Positions 18,351-28,474 of a DNA stretch of 64,000 bases are shown one piece after another. The number at the start of each line of letters is the position of its first letter. The stretch's first letter is position 1. Both the position numbers and the translations under genes were made by a program. Location: positions 248,001-312,000 of the forward strand of contig CBDHEY010000004.1 of the NCBI GenBank assembly GCA_965262305.1, given 5' to 3'. The notes under the pieces were generated by a model. That model did not search any database and was not told where the DNA came from. It saw only the letters and a program-made list of their open reading frames with translations. Source of the stretch: CBDHEY01 sp965262305. Lineage in GTDB: Bacteria > Pseudomonadota > Gammaproteobacteria > Pseudomonadales > Cellvibrionaceae.

Positions 18351-19217
18351 TTAACGGGCAAACACAACGGTCTTATTACCATTTAATAAAACCCGGCGCT
18401 CACAAAACCACCGAACTGCTCGTTGCAACGTAACCGCTTCGATATCACGACCTATATTAACAAGTTCCTTAGGCGAGTTTGCATGGTTAACACGCTCAAC
18501 CGACTGTTCAATGATCGGACCTTCGTCGAGATCTGCAGTAACAAAATGGGCTGTAGCACCAATTAGCTTTACACCTCGATCATAGGCTTGATGGTATGGC
18601 TTAGCGCCTTTAAAACCAGGTAGAAAAGAGTGATGAATATTAATAGCGCGACCAACAAGTTGTGAGCACAAATTATCAGAAAGGATCTGCATATACCTAG
18701 CTAAAACAAGTAAATCTGCTTCAGTTTTTTCAAAAACATCAAGAATCTGCGCTTCCTGTTCTCTTTTGGTCTCTTTCGTTACAGGTAAATAGGTAAACGG
18801 AAGTCCGTACCATTCGGTAAGCGCTCGCATATCTTCATGATTTGAAACAACGCCAACAATATCAATAGGCAAGGATCCATTTTTTCTCGCATTAAGCAGA
18901 TTATTTAAACAATGTCCCCATTGAGAAACAGCAATTAATACTTTTGGTTTTGCTAAACCATCCACCAAACTCGAGTTCATACTGTACCTATCTGCAATAG
19001 GCTGAAATGCACCTTTTATATCGGCAAGTTTTTTTGGACCTTCTACAGATTCCAATACTGTACGCATAAAAAAACGTCGATTAGAACAGTCTTCAAACTG
19101 TGATGATTCACGAATGTTAAACCCCTGAAGAGAAAACAAAGAAGCAACTGCAGCGACAATTCCTGGTTGGTCGTCACAGCTAAAAGTTAAAATCAACTCT
19201 TCCACAACTTCAGACAT
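18351..19217 (-). CDS. purU: Formyltetrahydrofolate deformylase
   Basis: A 288-residue protein with an N-terminal ACT domain (LTFSCDDQPGIVAAVASLFS; FNIRESSQFED) and a formyltransferase domain with the catalytic set N-H-D: INIHHSFLPGFKGAKPYHQA and TADLDEGPIIEQ. PurU hydrolyses 10-formyl-THF to formate and THF, balancing the one-carbon pools and supplying formate to PurT. Its length matches the family. The start is ATG with no close neighbours on the same strand upstream. It is followed, on the other side of a short gap, by the LEA14-like lipoprotein gene upstream on the same strand. Confidence 0.95.
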   Translation of the reverse strand: MSEVVEELILTFSCDDQPGIVAAVASLFSLQGFNIRESSQFEDCSNRRFFMRTVLESVEGPKKLADIKGAFQPIADRYSMNSSLVDGLAKPKVLIAVSQWGHCLNNLLNARKNGSLPIDIVGVVSNHEDMRALTEWYGLPFTYLPVTKETKREQEAQILDVFEKTEADLLVLARYMQILSDNLCSQLVGRAINIHHSFLPGFKGAKPYHQAYDRGVKLIGATAHFVTADLDEGPIIEQSVERVNHANSPKELVNIGRDIEAVTLQRAVRWFCERRVLLNGNKTVVFAR

Positions 19218-19275
19218 ACTAAAACCTTAATATTTTTTGCGACATTTTACAGAAATACATTTGCTATGGAACATA

Positions 19276-19743
19276 CTAAAACGATTTTGATTTACGCGCG
19301 CTAGCGAGATCAATGGAGTCTTTATGGCCAAAGGAGATTGGAAATGGAATACGCTTAGCTCGCACTTTGCCATCAACGGTATAAGTGTGCGAGGTCTGCG
19401 ATGAAAGAGTACGCAATATTTTCATTGCTCCAAAAAGTGATAATTGAACTGGAAGTTTTACCGAACTTTGTCCATTTGCGGCAATTGATATAGGCGTACT
19501 GAGAGTCTCATCAATAAGCTGAATATCATTAATTGAGAAAACGTAATCGACTGATTCTAAATCAAGCCCGATACCATTTGGATTTCTTACATTTAGATCG
19601 ATAGTCATATGAGCATGAGTCAAATCAAATCGCTCAATAGACACGCCATTTACTGATACTTTTAGAGGTTCAATCTGAGATTGAATTGCGCTACATGCAA
19701 CCAACGAAAAAAATAAAATACTAAAAACAATTTTCTTAATCAT
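19276..19743 (-). CDS. LEA14-like (WHy domain) lipoprotein
   Basis: About 155 residues from ATG at 19743. This start is preferred to the upstream one because it gives a clean lipoprotein signal (MIKKIVFSILFFSLVAC) with the lipobox LVAC. The mature part has the pattern of the LEA type 2/WHy fold: FDLTHAHMTIDLNVRNPNGIGLDLESVDYVF, with the conserved NPNG motif and alternating beta-strands. Such proteins are found in stress-linked contexts in bacteria, but the function here is unknown. It has no obvious operon partner. Confidence 0.78.
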   Translation of the reverse strand: MIKKIVFSILFFSLVACSAIQSQIEPLKVSVNGVSIERFDLTHAHMTIDLNVRNPNGIGLDLESVDYVFSINDIQLIDETLSTPISIAANGQSSVKLPVQLSLFGAMKILRTLSSQTSHTYTVDGKVRAKRIPFPISFGHKDSIDLASARKSKSF

Positions 19744-19919
19744 AAAAATGATTCCTAATTTCAAAATAGTCGCGATATTCAATTGCTACAGACCAAAGTG
19801 CCGAGCTAGTAATATTACCACTCGATTCCTACAGATTGATAACTTAGATAACCGATTGAGTCGGAAATTCCTGCAAGTATGCTACAAAACTTAATTCTTG
19901 GCTCGCAAAGATATGATAT

Positions 19920-20726
19920 TTACTTTGGTTTTTTTAACATTTCTGCCAGCCCATTTCCTAAAGAGGAAGCGCCAGACAAAGACCAACCACCATCAACAGC
20001 GATAACCATTCCTGTGATATAGCTTGCAAAAGCAGAACTCAGAAATGCGCAGGCTTGACCAATGTCTTCCGTGCGTCCTAAACGCTTAAGCGGCACGGAC
20101 AGGCGTGCGAACTCCAAATGTTCAGGGCTTGGAGCTAATCGTTTCATGCCTTCGGTGCCTTCAATGGGACCGGGCACCACACTGTTTATTCGAATGCCTT
20201 CCTCTGACCACTCCAACGCCAAACAGCGTGTCACCATATCGACTCCAGCCTTTGCTGCACATACATGGGATTGAGCTTGCATAGGCAGCATCGCTTGCGG
20301 CGCTGAGATATTGATAACGCTAGCACCAGGCTTTTTTAAAAATGGATATGCCGCGCGCATCACATGAAACGTACCTAATAAGTCGATATCAACAACAGAT
20401 TTAAATCCATTAGGAGACATATCGTTTGCAAATGCAGGAAAGTTACCAGCTGCACCGGATACTAACACATCGAAATCACCTAACGCAGCTTTGGTAGATG
20501 CCAAGCCTTTCTTTAAGGATTCAAACTCTCTCACATCAGCCGTAAATCCAAAAGCTTTAGTGCCCAAACTTTCGATAGCTTTGACAGTATCGTCAACTTT
20601 GTCAGCACTGCGACTCGCTACAGCGACGTTTGCGCCTAATTTAGCGAAGGTTTCGGCTACACCCCGATTTATACCGCTTGTACCACCAATGACGACTACG
20701 GTTTTTCCTTGGAAATCAATATTCAT
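19920..20726 (-). CDS. SDR oxidoreductase of the 2,4-dienoyl-CoA reductase type
   Basis: A 268-residue Rossmann enzyme with the nucleotide loop VIGGTSGINRG and the segment AVDGGWSLSG. The usual Y-x3-K of classical SDRs is missing: the corresponding segment is SHVCAAKAGVDM, so lysine is kept and tyrosine is replaced by histidine. Peroxisomal DECR2-type 2,4-dienoyl-CoA reductases also lack that tyrosine and share the later segment (V-P-G-P-I-E-G-T-E-G here). ATG at 20726 is preferred to TTG at 20732. It lies next to an enoyl-CoA hydratase gene, which fits a role in degrading unsaturated acyl-CoAs. Confidence 0.86.
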   Translation of the reverse strand: MNIDFQGKTVVVIGGTSGINRGVAETFAKLGANVAVASRSADKVDDTVKAIESLGTKAFGFTADVREFESLKKGLASTKAALGDFDVLVSGAAGNFPAFANDMSPNGFKSVVDIDLLGTFHVMRAAYPFLKKPGASVINISAPQAMLPMQAQSHVCAAKAGVDMVTRCLALEWSEEGIRINSVVPGPIEGTEGMKRLAPSPEHLEFARLSVPLKRLGRTEDIGQACAFLSSAFASYITGMVIAVDGGWSLSGASSLGNGLAEMLKKPK

Positions 20727-20739
20727 AGACAAGCCTTTG

Positions 20740-21507
20740 TTATTTTAAGTTGGAAAAATCAGCTTGGCGCTTCTCGAAAAATGCCGCTGCTGCTTCAGCA
20801 AATTCTGGGCCTTGTAACAACGCGGAAAAAACAGAGATCTCTTCATCTATTACCTTCTCAAGTTGAAGTTGCAAAGATGATTTTATCAAAGCTTTAGTTT
20901 GACGCAGTGCTTCGGGTGCTTGCATCGCCAATTCATCACAGGTATTCAAAGCCAGATCTTCAACGTCATCTGCAATCGCATTGATTAACCTTATTTCCAA
21001 TGCCTCAGCGGCACTGAAATTTTTTCCTAACAAAAGGTATTCATTGGCTTGTCGAATTCCAACCATTTTAGGTAGCAAAAATGACGATGCGTATTCAGGA
21101 CACAAACCTAGATTAACAAATGGTAATGCAAAATTCGCTTTCGAACTTGCATATACAAAATCACAATGCAAGAGCATAGTCGTGCCAATGCCAATCGCAT
21201 GACCATCCACCGCTGCTACCACAACTTTTGGACAAGCGGCTAGCTTGTACATAAATGAAAGAAGAGGATTGTTCTTATTCTTTAATTCCGATAGTTTTAA
21301 AAAGTCATTCAAATCATTACCACTTGTAAAACACTCTTTTATTCCACAAATTAGCAACACTCGCACATTATCATCTTCTACTGCTGCATCGATTGCGTTC
21401 GCTAATGCGCTATACATCTCCAGATTGATAGCATTTTTTGCCTCAGGTCGAGATATTTGAATCTTTAATGTGGAACGTACCAATTCTGTACGAATAAAAT
21501 TACTCAT
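20740..21507 (-). CDS. Enoyl-CoA hydratase/isomerase family protein
   Basis: A 255-residue crotonase-fold protein with IQISRPEAKNAINLEMYSAL at the N-terminus and the oxyanion-hole segment VVAAVDGHAIGIGTTMLLHCD. The glutamate positions of hydratases are not clearly conserved (the later active segment reads ANFALPFVNLGLCPEYASS), so it may be an isomerase rather than a hydratase. The start of the next gene is 14 bases downstream, so it forms an operon with the dienoyl-CoA reductase-like SDR. The pair points to beta-oxidation of unsaturated fatty acids or a related CoA pathway. Confidence 0.88.
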   Translation of the reverse strand: MSNFIRTELVRSTLKIQISRPEAKNAINLEMYSALANAIDAAVEDDNVRVLLICGIKECFTSGNDLNDFLKLSELKNKNNPLLSFMYKLAACPKVVVAAVDGHAIGIGTTMLLHCDFVYASSKANFALPFVNLGLCPEYASSFLLPKMVGIRQANEYLLLGKNFSAAEALEIRLINAIADDVEDLALNTCDELAMQAPEALRQTKALIKSSLQLQLEKVIDEEISVFSALLQGPEFAEAAAAFFEKRQADFSNLK

Positions 21508-21695
21508 TGAATAACCCTTTTTTCATTAATTTTATCGTTATTACTAATTGTTTTTGGCGAGCTTGTTCGCAACAATACGCCAAATTTCGATCGAATTACA
21601 GTTGTACAATTTTATTTTAGTCCTAATATCCACTTGCATATAAAGACCCTGCCGCTAAAATCCTCGCTTGACCTTTAAACACGTTTGTAAACCCG

Positions 21696-23435
21696 ATGAA
21701 TATTAGAATACTTCTTAATAAACGCTTCCAAGAAGCGATGCACAAGGCTGAAATACCAGAACAGTTTTCAGCTCACGTTGCACCAAGTAAAAAGCCAGGT
21801 TTTGGTGATTATCAAGCCAATGGCGCTATGGGGGCTGCCAAGGCACTCAAATCGAACCCAAGAGAAATAGCTCAAAAAATCATCGATCAGATCAACCTTG
21901 ACAACATGGCCGAAAAGATCGAAATTGCCGGGCCTGGATTTATCAATATTCATCTATCAAAGAGATGGCTAGAACAAGAGTTTAAGCTCGCATCCGACAG
22001 CGCAAGATCTAGCATTGAACCAAGTCCCAATTCACTCACTGTTATTGCCGATTATTCGAGTCCTAACCTAGCCAAAGAAATGCATGTTGGCCACCTTAGA
22101 TCAACAATCATTGGCGATTCTATGGCACGAGTTTTAACATTTTTGGGGCACCAGGTTATTCCACAAAATCACGTAGGAGATTGGGGTACGCAGTTTGGTA
22201 TGCTGATAGCAGAACTCGAAGATCAACTCGTCCAATCGGAACAAGCTGAATTTGCACTAAAAGATCTCGAGATATTCTATCAACAATCTAAGAAGCACTT
22301 TGATGAAAGTGAAGAATTTGCCAATCGAGCCCGTGATTATGTTGTTAAATTACAATCTGGTGATGAACGAATTCTCAGACTATGGAACAAGTTTAAAGAA
22401 GTTTCTCTTTCTCATAGCCGCGATATTTATCAATCCTTAAATGTCTCTCTTACTGATCGCGATATTAGAGGTGAAAGTTTCTATAACGATGACCTCCCAG
22501 TTTTAGTAGAAGAGCTAAAACAAAAAGGGTTAGCAGAAGAGGATGACGGCGCTCAAGTTGTGTTTTTAGACGAGCTTGCCGACAAAAATGGCGATCCTAG
22601 CCCCGTTCTGATTCAAAAGAAAGACGGCGGTTATCTTTATGCAACAACAGACTTGGCTGCGTTAAGGTTTCGTGCTGGTGAGTTAAAGGCAGACCGAATT
22701 CTATACTTTATTGACGATCGTCAATCACTTCATATGAAACAAGTCTTTATTACGGCAAAAAAAGCAGGTTTTGTTGCCGAGCAGGTTTCACTTGAACACC
22801 ATGCGTTTGGAAAAATGCTAGGTGAAGACGGCAAACCATTTAAAACCAGAACGGGTGGTACCATTAAGCTTGCTGAATTACTTGATGAATCGATTGAACG
22901 TGCGGCTGCAGTAGTCAAAGAAAAAAACGCCGATCTTGCTGAAGAAGAGATCCGGGAAATAGCGCAAAAAGTGGGTATTGGTGCAATTAAATATGCAGAC
23001 CTTTCAAAAACGCGCACTAACGATTATGTGTTTAGCTGGGAGGCCATGCTAAGTTTTGAAGGTAATACCGGCCCTTATTTACAATACGCCTACACAAGAA
23101 TATTGAGTGTTTTTCGTAAAGCCGAAATTAGTTTGGATTCACACAGCTCGCCCATTCTAATTGAAGCATCCCAAGAAAAAGCGTTGGTGATCAAAGCGCT
23201 TCAATTTTCAGAAGCGGTGGAACAGGTCGCCTCTGATGCATATCCTCATGTGCTTTGTAATTATCTCTTTGATCTCGCCAGCTTATTCATGACATTTTAT
23301 GAAGCTTGTCCAATATTAAAAGAAGGGGTTCCAGAGGAAATTAAAATGAGTCGTTTGCAGATAAGTAAAGGCGTTGCTACAACTTTGAAAGTAGGACTGG
23401 ACCTTTTAGGTATCGAAATTATGGAAAAAATGTAA
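21696..23435 (+). CDS. argS: Arginyl-tRNA synthetase
   Basis: A 579-residue class I synthetase. An N-terminal Arg-specific domain (about 1-100) precedes the HIGH-type motif in PNLAKEMHVGHLRSTIIGD. The later segments KTRTGGTIKLAELLDE and FSWEAMLSFEGNTGPYLQYAY are characteristic of ArgRS, and the canonical KMSKS is absent as in most ArgRS enzymes. The C-terminal anticodon-binding domain ends in GLDLLGIEIMEKM. It charges tRNA-Arg. The ATG start and length agree with the family. It is divergent from the acyl-CoA operon and convergent with dinG. Confidence 0.98.
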   Translation: MNIRILLNKRFQEAMHKAEIPEQFSAHVAPSKKPGFGDYQANGAMGAAKALKSNPREIAQKIIDQINLDNMAEKIEIAGPGFINIHLSKRWLEQEFKLASDSARSSIEPSPNSLTVIADYSSPNLAKEMHVGHLRSTIIGDSMARVLTFLGHQVIPQNHVGDWGTQFGMLIAELEDQLVQSEQAEFALKDLEIFYQQSKKHFDESEEFANRARDYVVKLQSGDERILRLWNKFKEVSLSHSRDIYQSLNVSLTDRDIRGESFYNDDLPVLVEELKQKGLAEEDDGAQVVFLDELADKNGDPSPVLIQKKDGGYLYATTDLAALRFRAGELKADRILYFIDDRQSLHMKQVFITAKKAGFVAEQVSLEHHAFGKMLGEDGKPFKTRTGGTIKLAELLDESIERAAAVVKEKNADLAEEEIREIAQKVGIGAIKYADLSKTRTNDYVFSWEAMLSFEGNTGPYLQYAYTRILSVFRKAEISLDSHSSPILIEASQEKALVIKALQFSEAVEQVASDAYPHVLCNYLFDLASLFMTFYEACPILKEGVPEEIKMSRLQISKGVATTLKVGLDLLGIEIMEKM

Positions 23436-23532
23436 CCACTTCTCACTGGCTTTTATTTAAGAAACTTTAATTGAGGTTTAGGTTTTAGTATTTCTTTCTT
23501 GTTTTTATAAACGATCAAAAAATATTTTGATT

Positions 23533-25656
23533 TTAGACAAGTAAACTTTGCCTAAACGGCGGTAAAGACTTTAATATCGCTTTACCATAGGCTTTCGTAA
23601 CCAAACGTCTATCTAAAATTGTGATTTTACCTTTGTCCGTTTCTGTTCTAAGGAGCCTACCGCACGCCTGTATAAGTTTTATGGATGCGTCAGGTACTGA
23701 AATCTGCATAAATGAATTTCCACCTTGAACTTCTATCCACTCAGCAAGTGATGCCTCGATAGGATCATCAGGAACTGAAAACGGAATTTTTGCAATGACA
23801 ACATGTTCACAATACTTTCCTGGAAGGTCGATACCTTCGGCAAAACTTGCGAGACCAAAAAGAATACTTTTCAAGTTTTGATCAATTCGATCTCGATGTT
23901 TTTTCAATAAACTTTGTTTTGATTCTACACCCTGCATAAGTATCGTATTTCGAATTTCATGTGGCATTTCGTCATAGACCAACATCATTTGACGACGAGA
24001 AGAAAATAAGACGAGGCTTCCCTCGTCTTCGCTAAGAAGATCTGGTAGCAGTTCGATGATCGAATCTGTATGGCGTTCTGCATTATTAGCTTCAACAGAA
24101 TCCTTTGGAATAATGATTTCACCGTTTGATTGATAATCAAATGGGCTGGGTACGACGGCATAGTTACTCTCATCATAGGTACCTGAATGAAAGCGAAATC
24201 GATCAAATGAATTTAAAGCCGTTAGTGTCGCTGAAGTAATCACAGATCCAAAGCAACGAGACCACAAATCTTTCTCAAGTGCTCGTGACGCTAGAATCGG
24301 ACTGGATACAAACTCATAATCTTCTATGTCGTTGAAGCTTAACAATGTCACCCAGCGTGAAACAGGCCAGCTTTCGTCGAGCTGAGAATCTGCATAGCTT
24401 TGCCATAAGAGAAAATTGTTAGAAGCTCTAGCCAGCCATGTACCAATAATAGGAAATAAATTTTCGAGATCAATGTGAGGGACCGAACTATAATCATCAC
24501 TAAGGAGTTGGTCCAATTCCGAATGCATTTTTTCTAACAATACTTGTAACGAGAAAAATGCCGAACTTAATTCTTTCGCAAATACTTCAAACCGTTCAGG
24601 AACCACACCACGTTCAAATCTCAGTCGCGGTTTTAACTCGGTTCGATCAATTCCAGAGGTAAGTTCATGAACTAGTGGCACACCAGATTCCATCGTGCTT
24701 CGAACCTGTTTAAGTGTTGCTTCGAATGACGTTGAAATCTGAACAAAATGGGTTGCATCTTCAACATTAGCCAGTAAATTGGGCCACTGTCCCTCACTTT
24801 GTCCCAACCACCGGATAGTTGAACGATAACGCGTATGTAAAGAAAAATGATTTAATGCTTTGTTAGGAAGATGATGGCCCTCATCAAAAACATAAATCGT
24901 ATCTTCTGGAGCCGGAAGTATGGCTCCACCGCCCAATGCGACATCCGCTAAAACTAAATCATGATTTGCAACAATACATTCAGCGTGTTCTAAGGATTCT
25001 CTGGCTTGAAAAAAAGCGCAGCGTGATACATGCGTGCACTTTCTACCGGTACACTGATGATGATCAGTTGTCACACGCTGCCAGGTTGACGCTTCGAGTT
25101 CTTCTTCAAGGTTATCTCGATCGCCATCCCATTTCCCCTCACTGAGTTCTCGCATCATATTTTCATAGGTACGCATATCATCCTCAGATATCGCACCGGA
25201 TTCATCTTCATAAATAGGGATTAAATCGAGATCATCATTACTGGATAGTAAGCGGTCCAACTTCAAAAGACACAAATACCGCCCTCTGCCTTTGGCAAGA
25301 CTATATTGAAACTTTAATCCGCTATGTCGAATAAGTTCAGGTAGATCCTTGAAAACAACTTGCTCTTGAAGTGCTACTGTCGCTGTAGCAACAACAACTT
25401 TCTTTTCTAAAGCTTTAGCAATCGCTAAAGTAGCCATTAAATAGGCTACGGTTTTGCCAGTACCTGTGCCAGCTTCGACAACACAAAGATGATCGCTAGA
25501 TTCGCGTCCTCCCTCTGCATCCAACTGGATATTCCCCAGTGTCCGAGCAATTTCCGCAATCATTAACTTTTGCCCATGACGCGGTCGAAGGGATTTCGCT
25601 TCTAAAAATTTACTATAAGCTTGCTGTATGGTTTGTTTAACCGAGTCGGATAACAT
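23533..25656 (-). CDS. dinG: ATP-dependent DNA helicase DinG
   Basis: A 707-residue XPD-like helicase, close to the usual DinG length. It has Walker A AGTGTGKTVAYL, the DEGH box (VFDEGHHLPNKAL) and motif VI (ACGRLLRTETDKG). Four cysteines fit the 4Fe-4S cluster: one in GRYLCLLKL and three in CTGRKCTHVSRC. DinG unwinds DNA with 5'-3' polarity and resolves R-loops and G-quadruplexes. In E. coli it is damage-inducible; no LexA box was seen immediately upstream here. It ends opposite argS and overlaps nothing. The acyltransferase gene lies 9 bases upstream on the same strand, so the two may be cotranscribed. Confidence 0.95.
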   Translation of the reverse strand: MLSDSVKQTIQQAYSKFLEAKSLRPRHGQKLMIAEIARTLGNIQLDAEGGRESSDHLCVVEAGTGTGKTVAYLMATLAIAKALEKKVVVATATVALQEQVVFKDLPELIRHSGLKFQYSLAKGRGRYLCLLKLDRLLSSNDDLDLIPIYEDESGAISEDDMRTYENMMRELSEGKWDGDRDNLEEELEASTWQRVTTDHHQCTGRKCTHVSRCAFFQARESLEHAECIVANHDLVLADVALGGGAILPAPEDTIYVFDEGHHLPNKALNHFSLHTRYRSTIRWLGQSEGQWPNLLANVEDATHFVQISTSFEATLKQVRSTMESGVPLVHELTSGIDRTELKPRLRFERGVVPERFEVFAKELSSAFFSLQVLLEKMHSELDQLLSDDYSSVPHIDLENLFPIIGTWLARASNNFLLWQSYADSQLDESWPVSRWVTLLSFNDIEDYEFVSSPILASRALEKDLWSRCFGSVITSATLTALNSFDRFRFHSGTYDESNYAVVPSPFDYQSNGEIIIPKDSVEANNAERHTDSIIELLPDLLSEDEGSLVLFSSRRQMMLVYDEMPHEIRNTILMQGVESKQSLLKKHRDRIDQNLKSILFGLASFAEGIDLPGKYCEHVVIAKIPFSVPDDPIEASLAEWIEVQGGNSFMQISVPDASIKLIQACGRLLRTETDKGKITILDRRLVTKAYGKAILKSLPPFRQSLLV

Positions 25657-25665
25657 TAAGATAGT

Positions 25666-26868
25666 TTATCCGTTAGAAACAGAAGCTGTAGTTTGATTAT
25701 TTTTCTCAAGTTTTCTTAAACGCGAGTAAACCGGATTGGCATAGGCTTGTAACAAAACATTTCGGTATTCTACTGGACAAAGCTCAACGTGGTTTTTAAA
25801 TTTTTCACGCTCCTTTGATAAATCAATGCGATTAAATAGCTCCGCTTCTTGTCTAATCTCTACTTCTGGGCAATGGTTCTCGAGGAATTCGTATGCAAAA
25901 CAATTTGTTGCATGCAAAACATAATGATTTTGAATCTCTTGGTCTAATACCGAAGTCAATGCATCAGCATCCTCATAAATACCAGATAAAACAGGGCCAA
26001 AAGATAAGTGCACATCCCCTTTAAATCCAGTAATGCCCTTAGCAATACTTGCAACGTCTTCATGTTCATCTTTCTGATAGTTGCCATGCTGCTCTTTATA
26101 GAATAATTCTCTTGCCTTATCTTGATCACAAGGATCATATTCATAGGAAATAGAAACAGGCACTATGTTTAATTGCCGAATATGATCAGAAAAACTGACG
26201 CTTTTTTCTCGGCTTAACCCAAACATTCCCATAATCGCAGAATTACTCACGTCATTTCCATCTTTTGCTCGCCCTTCCCTCTGTGCGATCCAAACATTTT
26301 CTTGATCATTCACAACAGAATGAAAAATATATTTTGAAAGTAACTTCGCCGCCTTCAACTTTTCTCTAGGCGCTTTTGCAGAGCGATTTACGATAAAACT
26401 CTTATTCAATCTCATTAGATCTGATGCAAAAGGCTTGGTGAGTAAATTATCCCCGATTGCTATTCGCAGGGTAGAAAATCCGGCTTTATAGATAGCCCAG
26501 TTGACAAAGGCCGAATCCATAGAAATATCTCTATGATTACTAACAAACAAATACGACTTTTGCCTATCAAGCTCATTGAGGCCAGAAACGGTCCAACGAG
26601 CAACCGTTTTTTCAATTTGCGATGTTAGATAAGGCTCTACGCGATCTTGAATCGCTTGAATAGTTTCAACCCCTTTTACCTCATTCTTTAGTCTATTTCG
26701 GACAAAAGGACGAGCCATCGCAACACCCCAACCTAAGCTATTGGGTAGTCGAAGACGCGAAATAGCATCTATAAACTCATTATCATTTATTAAGCGTTCT
26801 AAGACGCTTTTAACTTCATTATCTTTATAAGGACGAATGTCATCAAAGTCTTGCATGGAAAATATCAA
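25666..26868 (-). CDS. Glycerol-phosphate acyltransferase family protein (PlsC/PlsB-like)
   Basis: A protein of about 396-400 residues with an acyltransferase motif SNHRDISMDSAFVNW in place of the usual H-x4-D block, then FIVNRSAKAPREKLKA and IAQREGRAKDGNDVSN, which match blocks II and III of the lysophosphatidate/glycerol-phosphate acyltransferase superfamily. Here the spacing is H-x5-D, a variant seen in a group of such enzymes. It probably acylates a phospholipid precursor or another glycerol-phosphate acceptor at the membrane. The start is TTG at 26868 or ATG at 26856. It sits just upstream of dinG on the same strand. Confidence 0.8.
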   Translation of the reverse strand: MIFSMQDFDDIRPYKDNEVKSVLERLINDNEFIDAISRLRLPNSLGWGVAMARPFVRNRLKNEVKGVETIQAIQDRVEPYLTSQIEKTVARWTVSGLNELDRQKSYLFVSNHRDISMDSAFVNWAIYKAGFSTLRIAIGDNLLTKPFASDLMRLNKSFIVNRSAKAPREKLKAAKLLSKYIFHSVVNDQENVWIAQREGRAKDGNDVSNSAIMGMFGLSREKSVSFSDHIRQLNIVPVSISYEYDPCDQDKARELFYKEQHGNYQKDEHEDVASIAKGITGFKGDVHLSFGPVLSGIYEDADALTSVLDQEIQNHYVLHATNCFAYEFLENHCPEVEIRQEAELFNRIDLSKEREKFKNHVELCPVEYRNVLLQAYANPVYSRLRKLEKNNQTTASVSNG

Positions 26869-27165
26869 TTAAACAAATTAAAAATGCGTTATTTGGAAAC
26901 CTTCATTGAATACTTTTTACTCTAATCAAAAACATTTAAGCCTTTATGTCATTGAGAGGCACTAAAACCTTTTATATTCAACTTATTAAATTTTCCAAAT
27001 ATAGAGAAATATATGGGAAAACGTCTCATTTTGGTCATATAAACGCACCTATTATACCCATTAATCTTTTGATCACGAAAATTAACGGTTTAACTCAGCA
27101 TAATTTTGCTAGATTTTTTCTCTATACTAGACTTAACCTGGTTACCTTAATTTATTTAGTGGTTA

Positions 27166-28446
27166 ATGAAAGTTCTCCTTGTCGAAGATAGTCCAACCCT
27201 GAGACACGCCATGAGTGCGTTTATCTCAGCAGCAGGCCATGAAGCTCTAATTGCTGAAGATGGGGAAAAGGCACTGCAAATTTTAGAAAATTCCCCCGTC
27301 GAAATGATCATCATGGATGTTGAGATGCCCGGCCTCAATGGGTTTGAAACAACCAAGCTTATTAGAGAAATATTAGGAAATCACTGGATACCGATCATAT
27401 TCGTCACAGGGAAAGCGGACGATGCAAGCGTAGAGAAAGGTATTGAGGCGGGCGGTGATGACTACCTTGTAAAACCCGTTAGCCAAGTTATCCTCAATGC
27501 AAAAATTCGCGCGATGGAGCGGATTATTTCTATGCGAAATGAGCTTGCTGAGCTCAACTTAGAGCTAAAGGCGTTAAGTCAGTATGATAGTCTTACGCAA
27601 CTGTTCAATCGTCGAACATTTACCGAAAGAGCCCATGAACAGTGGCGTTCAGCGACGCGTTCCAAGGAACCATTTACAACTATATTATTAGATATCGATC
27701 ATTTTAAATTTTATAACGACAAATACGGGCATCCCAAAGGGGATGAATGTATTCGACAGGTCGCTGCCGTCTTAAAAGAAAGTGTGTGCCGTCCTAACGA
27801 TGTGGTTGCCCGCTATGGCGGAGAGGAATTCATAGCCATTCTCCCCAATACAGATACACAGGGTGCAAAACATGTTTGCGAACTCATCCGGTCAAAAGTA
27901 GAAGATTTAGCGATTGAGCATAGTGAATCGCTTGTGAGTGGCGTTGTCACAATGAGCATTGGCGCTAGCGTCACCCATTTCACAACAGGCACTGATCTTG
28001 ACGATCAAATAGTCTGTGCCGACCAGGCGCTATACGAATCAAAAAACAATGGCCGAAATCAATGCATCGTTAATGAGTATACCTCTGAAAGCCGAATACT
28101 CATCGTTGATGATTGCTCTGACACCATTAACTTGATCAGTGAAATGCTAATGGGTCACTGCAAGACAATCAGTACCACAGACGGAAAAGATGTATTAACC
28201 ATTGCAAGAGAGTTTAGGCCGGACATAATACTACTTGATTTCTTTTTACCGAATTTCAATGGCGACGAAGTCTGTGAGCAACTGAGAGAAGACTCAACCA
28301 CATCTTCAATTCCGGTGATTCTAGTCTCTGGCTCCGACAAATCTGATCTAAAACGACTCGGAAAAATGGCCCGAGCAAATGCCTTTATTCAAAAGCCAAT
28401 CGAGCCAAACCAGCTTATCGCTAAAATTAGCCGATTTTTAAGCTAA
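27166..28446 (+). CDS. Response regulator REC-GGDEF-REC diguanylate cyclase
   Basis: A 426-residue protein with three modules. The first REC domain (about 1-120) carries the phospho-acceptor in EMIIMDVEMPG and the lysine in YLVKP. The GGDEF domain (about 140-305) has RYGGEEF, so its catalytic site is intact and it should make c-di-GMP from two GTP. The second REC domain (about 310-426) has ILLDFFLP and FIQKPIEP with Asp and Lys present. The tandem arrangement suggests control by two phosphorylation inputs. No histidine kinase is adjacent. Start ATG, with no strong ribosome binding site. Confidence 0.93.
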   Translation: MKVLLVEDSPTLRHAMSAFISAAGHEALIAEDGEKALQILENSPVEMIIMDVEMPGLNGFETTKLIREILGNHWIPIIFVTGKADDASVEKGIEAGGDDYLVKPVSQVILNAKIRAMERIISMRNELAELNLELKALSQYDSLTQLFNRRTFTERAHEQWRSATRSKEPFTTILLDIDHFKFYNDKYGHPKGDECIRQVAAVLKESVCRPNDVVARYGGEEFIAILPNTDTQGAKHVCELIRSKVEDLAIEHSESLVSGVVTMSIGASVTHFTTGTDLDDQIVCADQALYESKNNGRNQCIVNEYTSESRILIVDDCSDTINLISEMLMGHCKTISTTDGKDVLTIAREFRPDIILLDFFLPNFNGDEVCEQLREDSTTSSIPVILVSGSDKSDLKRLGKMARANAFIQKPIEPNQLIAKISRFLS

Positions 28447-28474
28447 GAAACCTTAACTGATTTTCAACGTTGAT

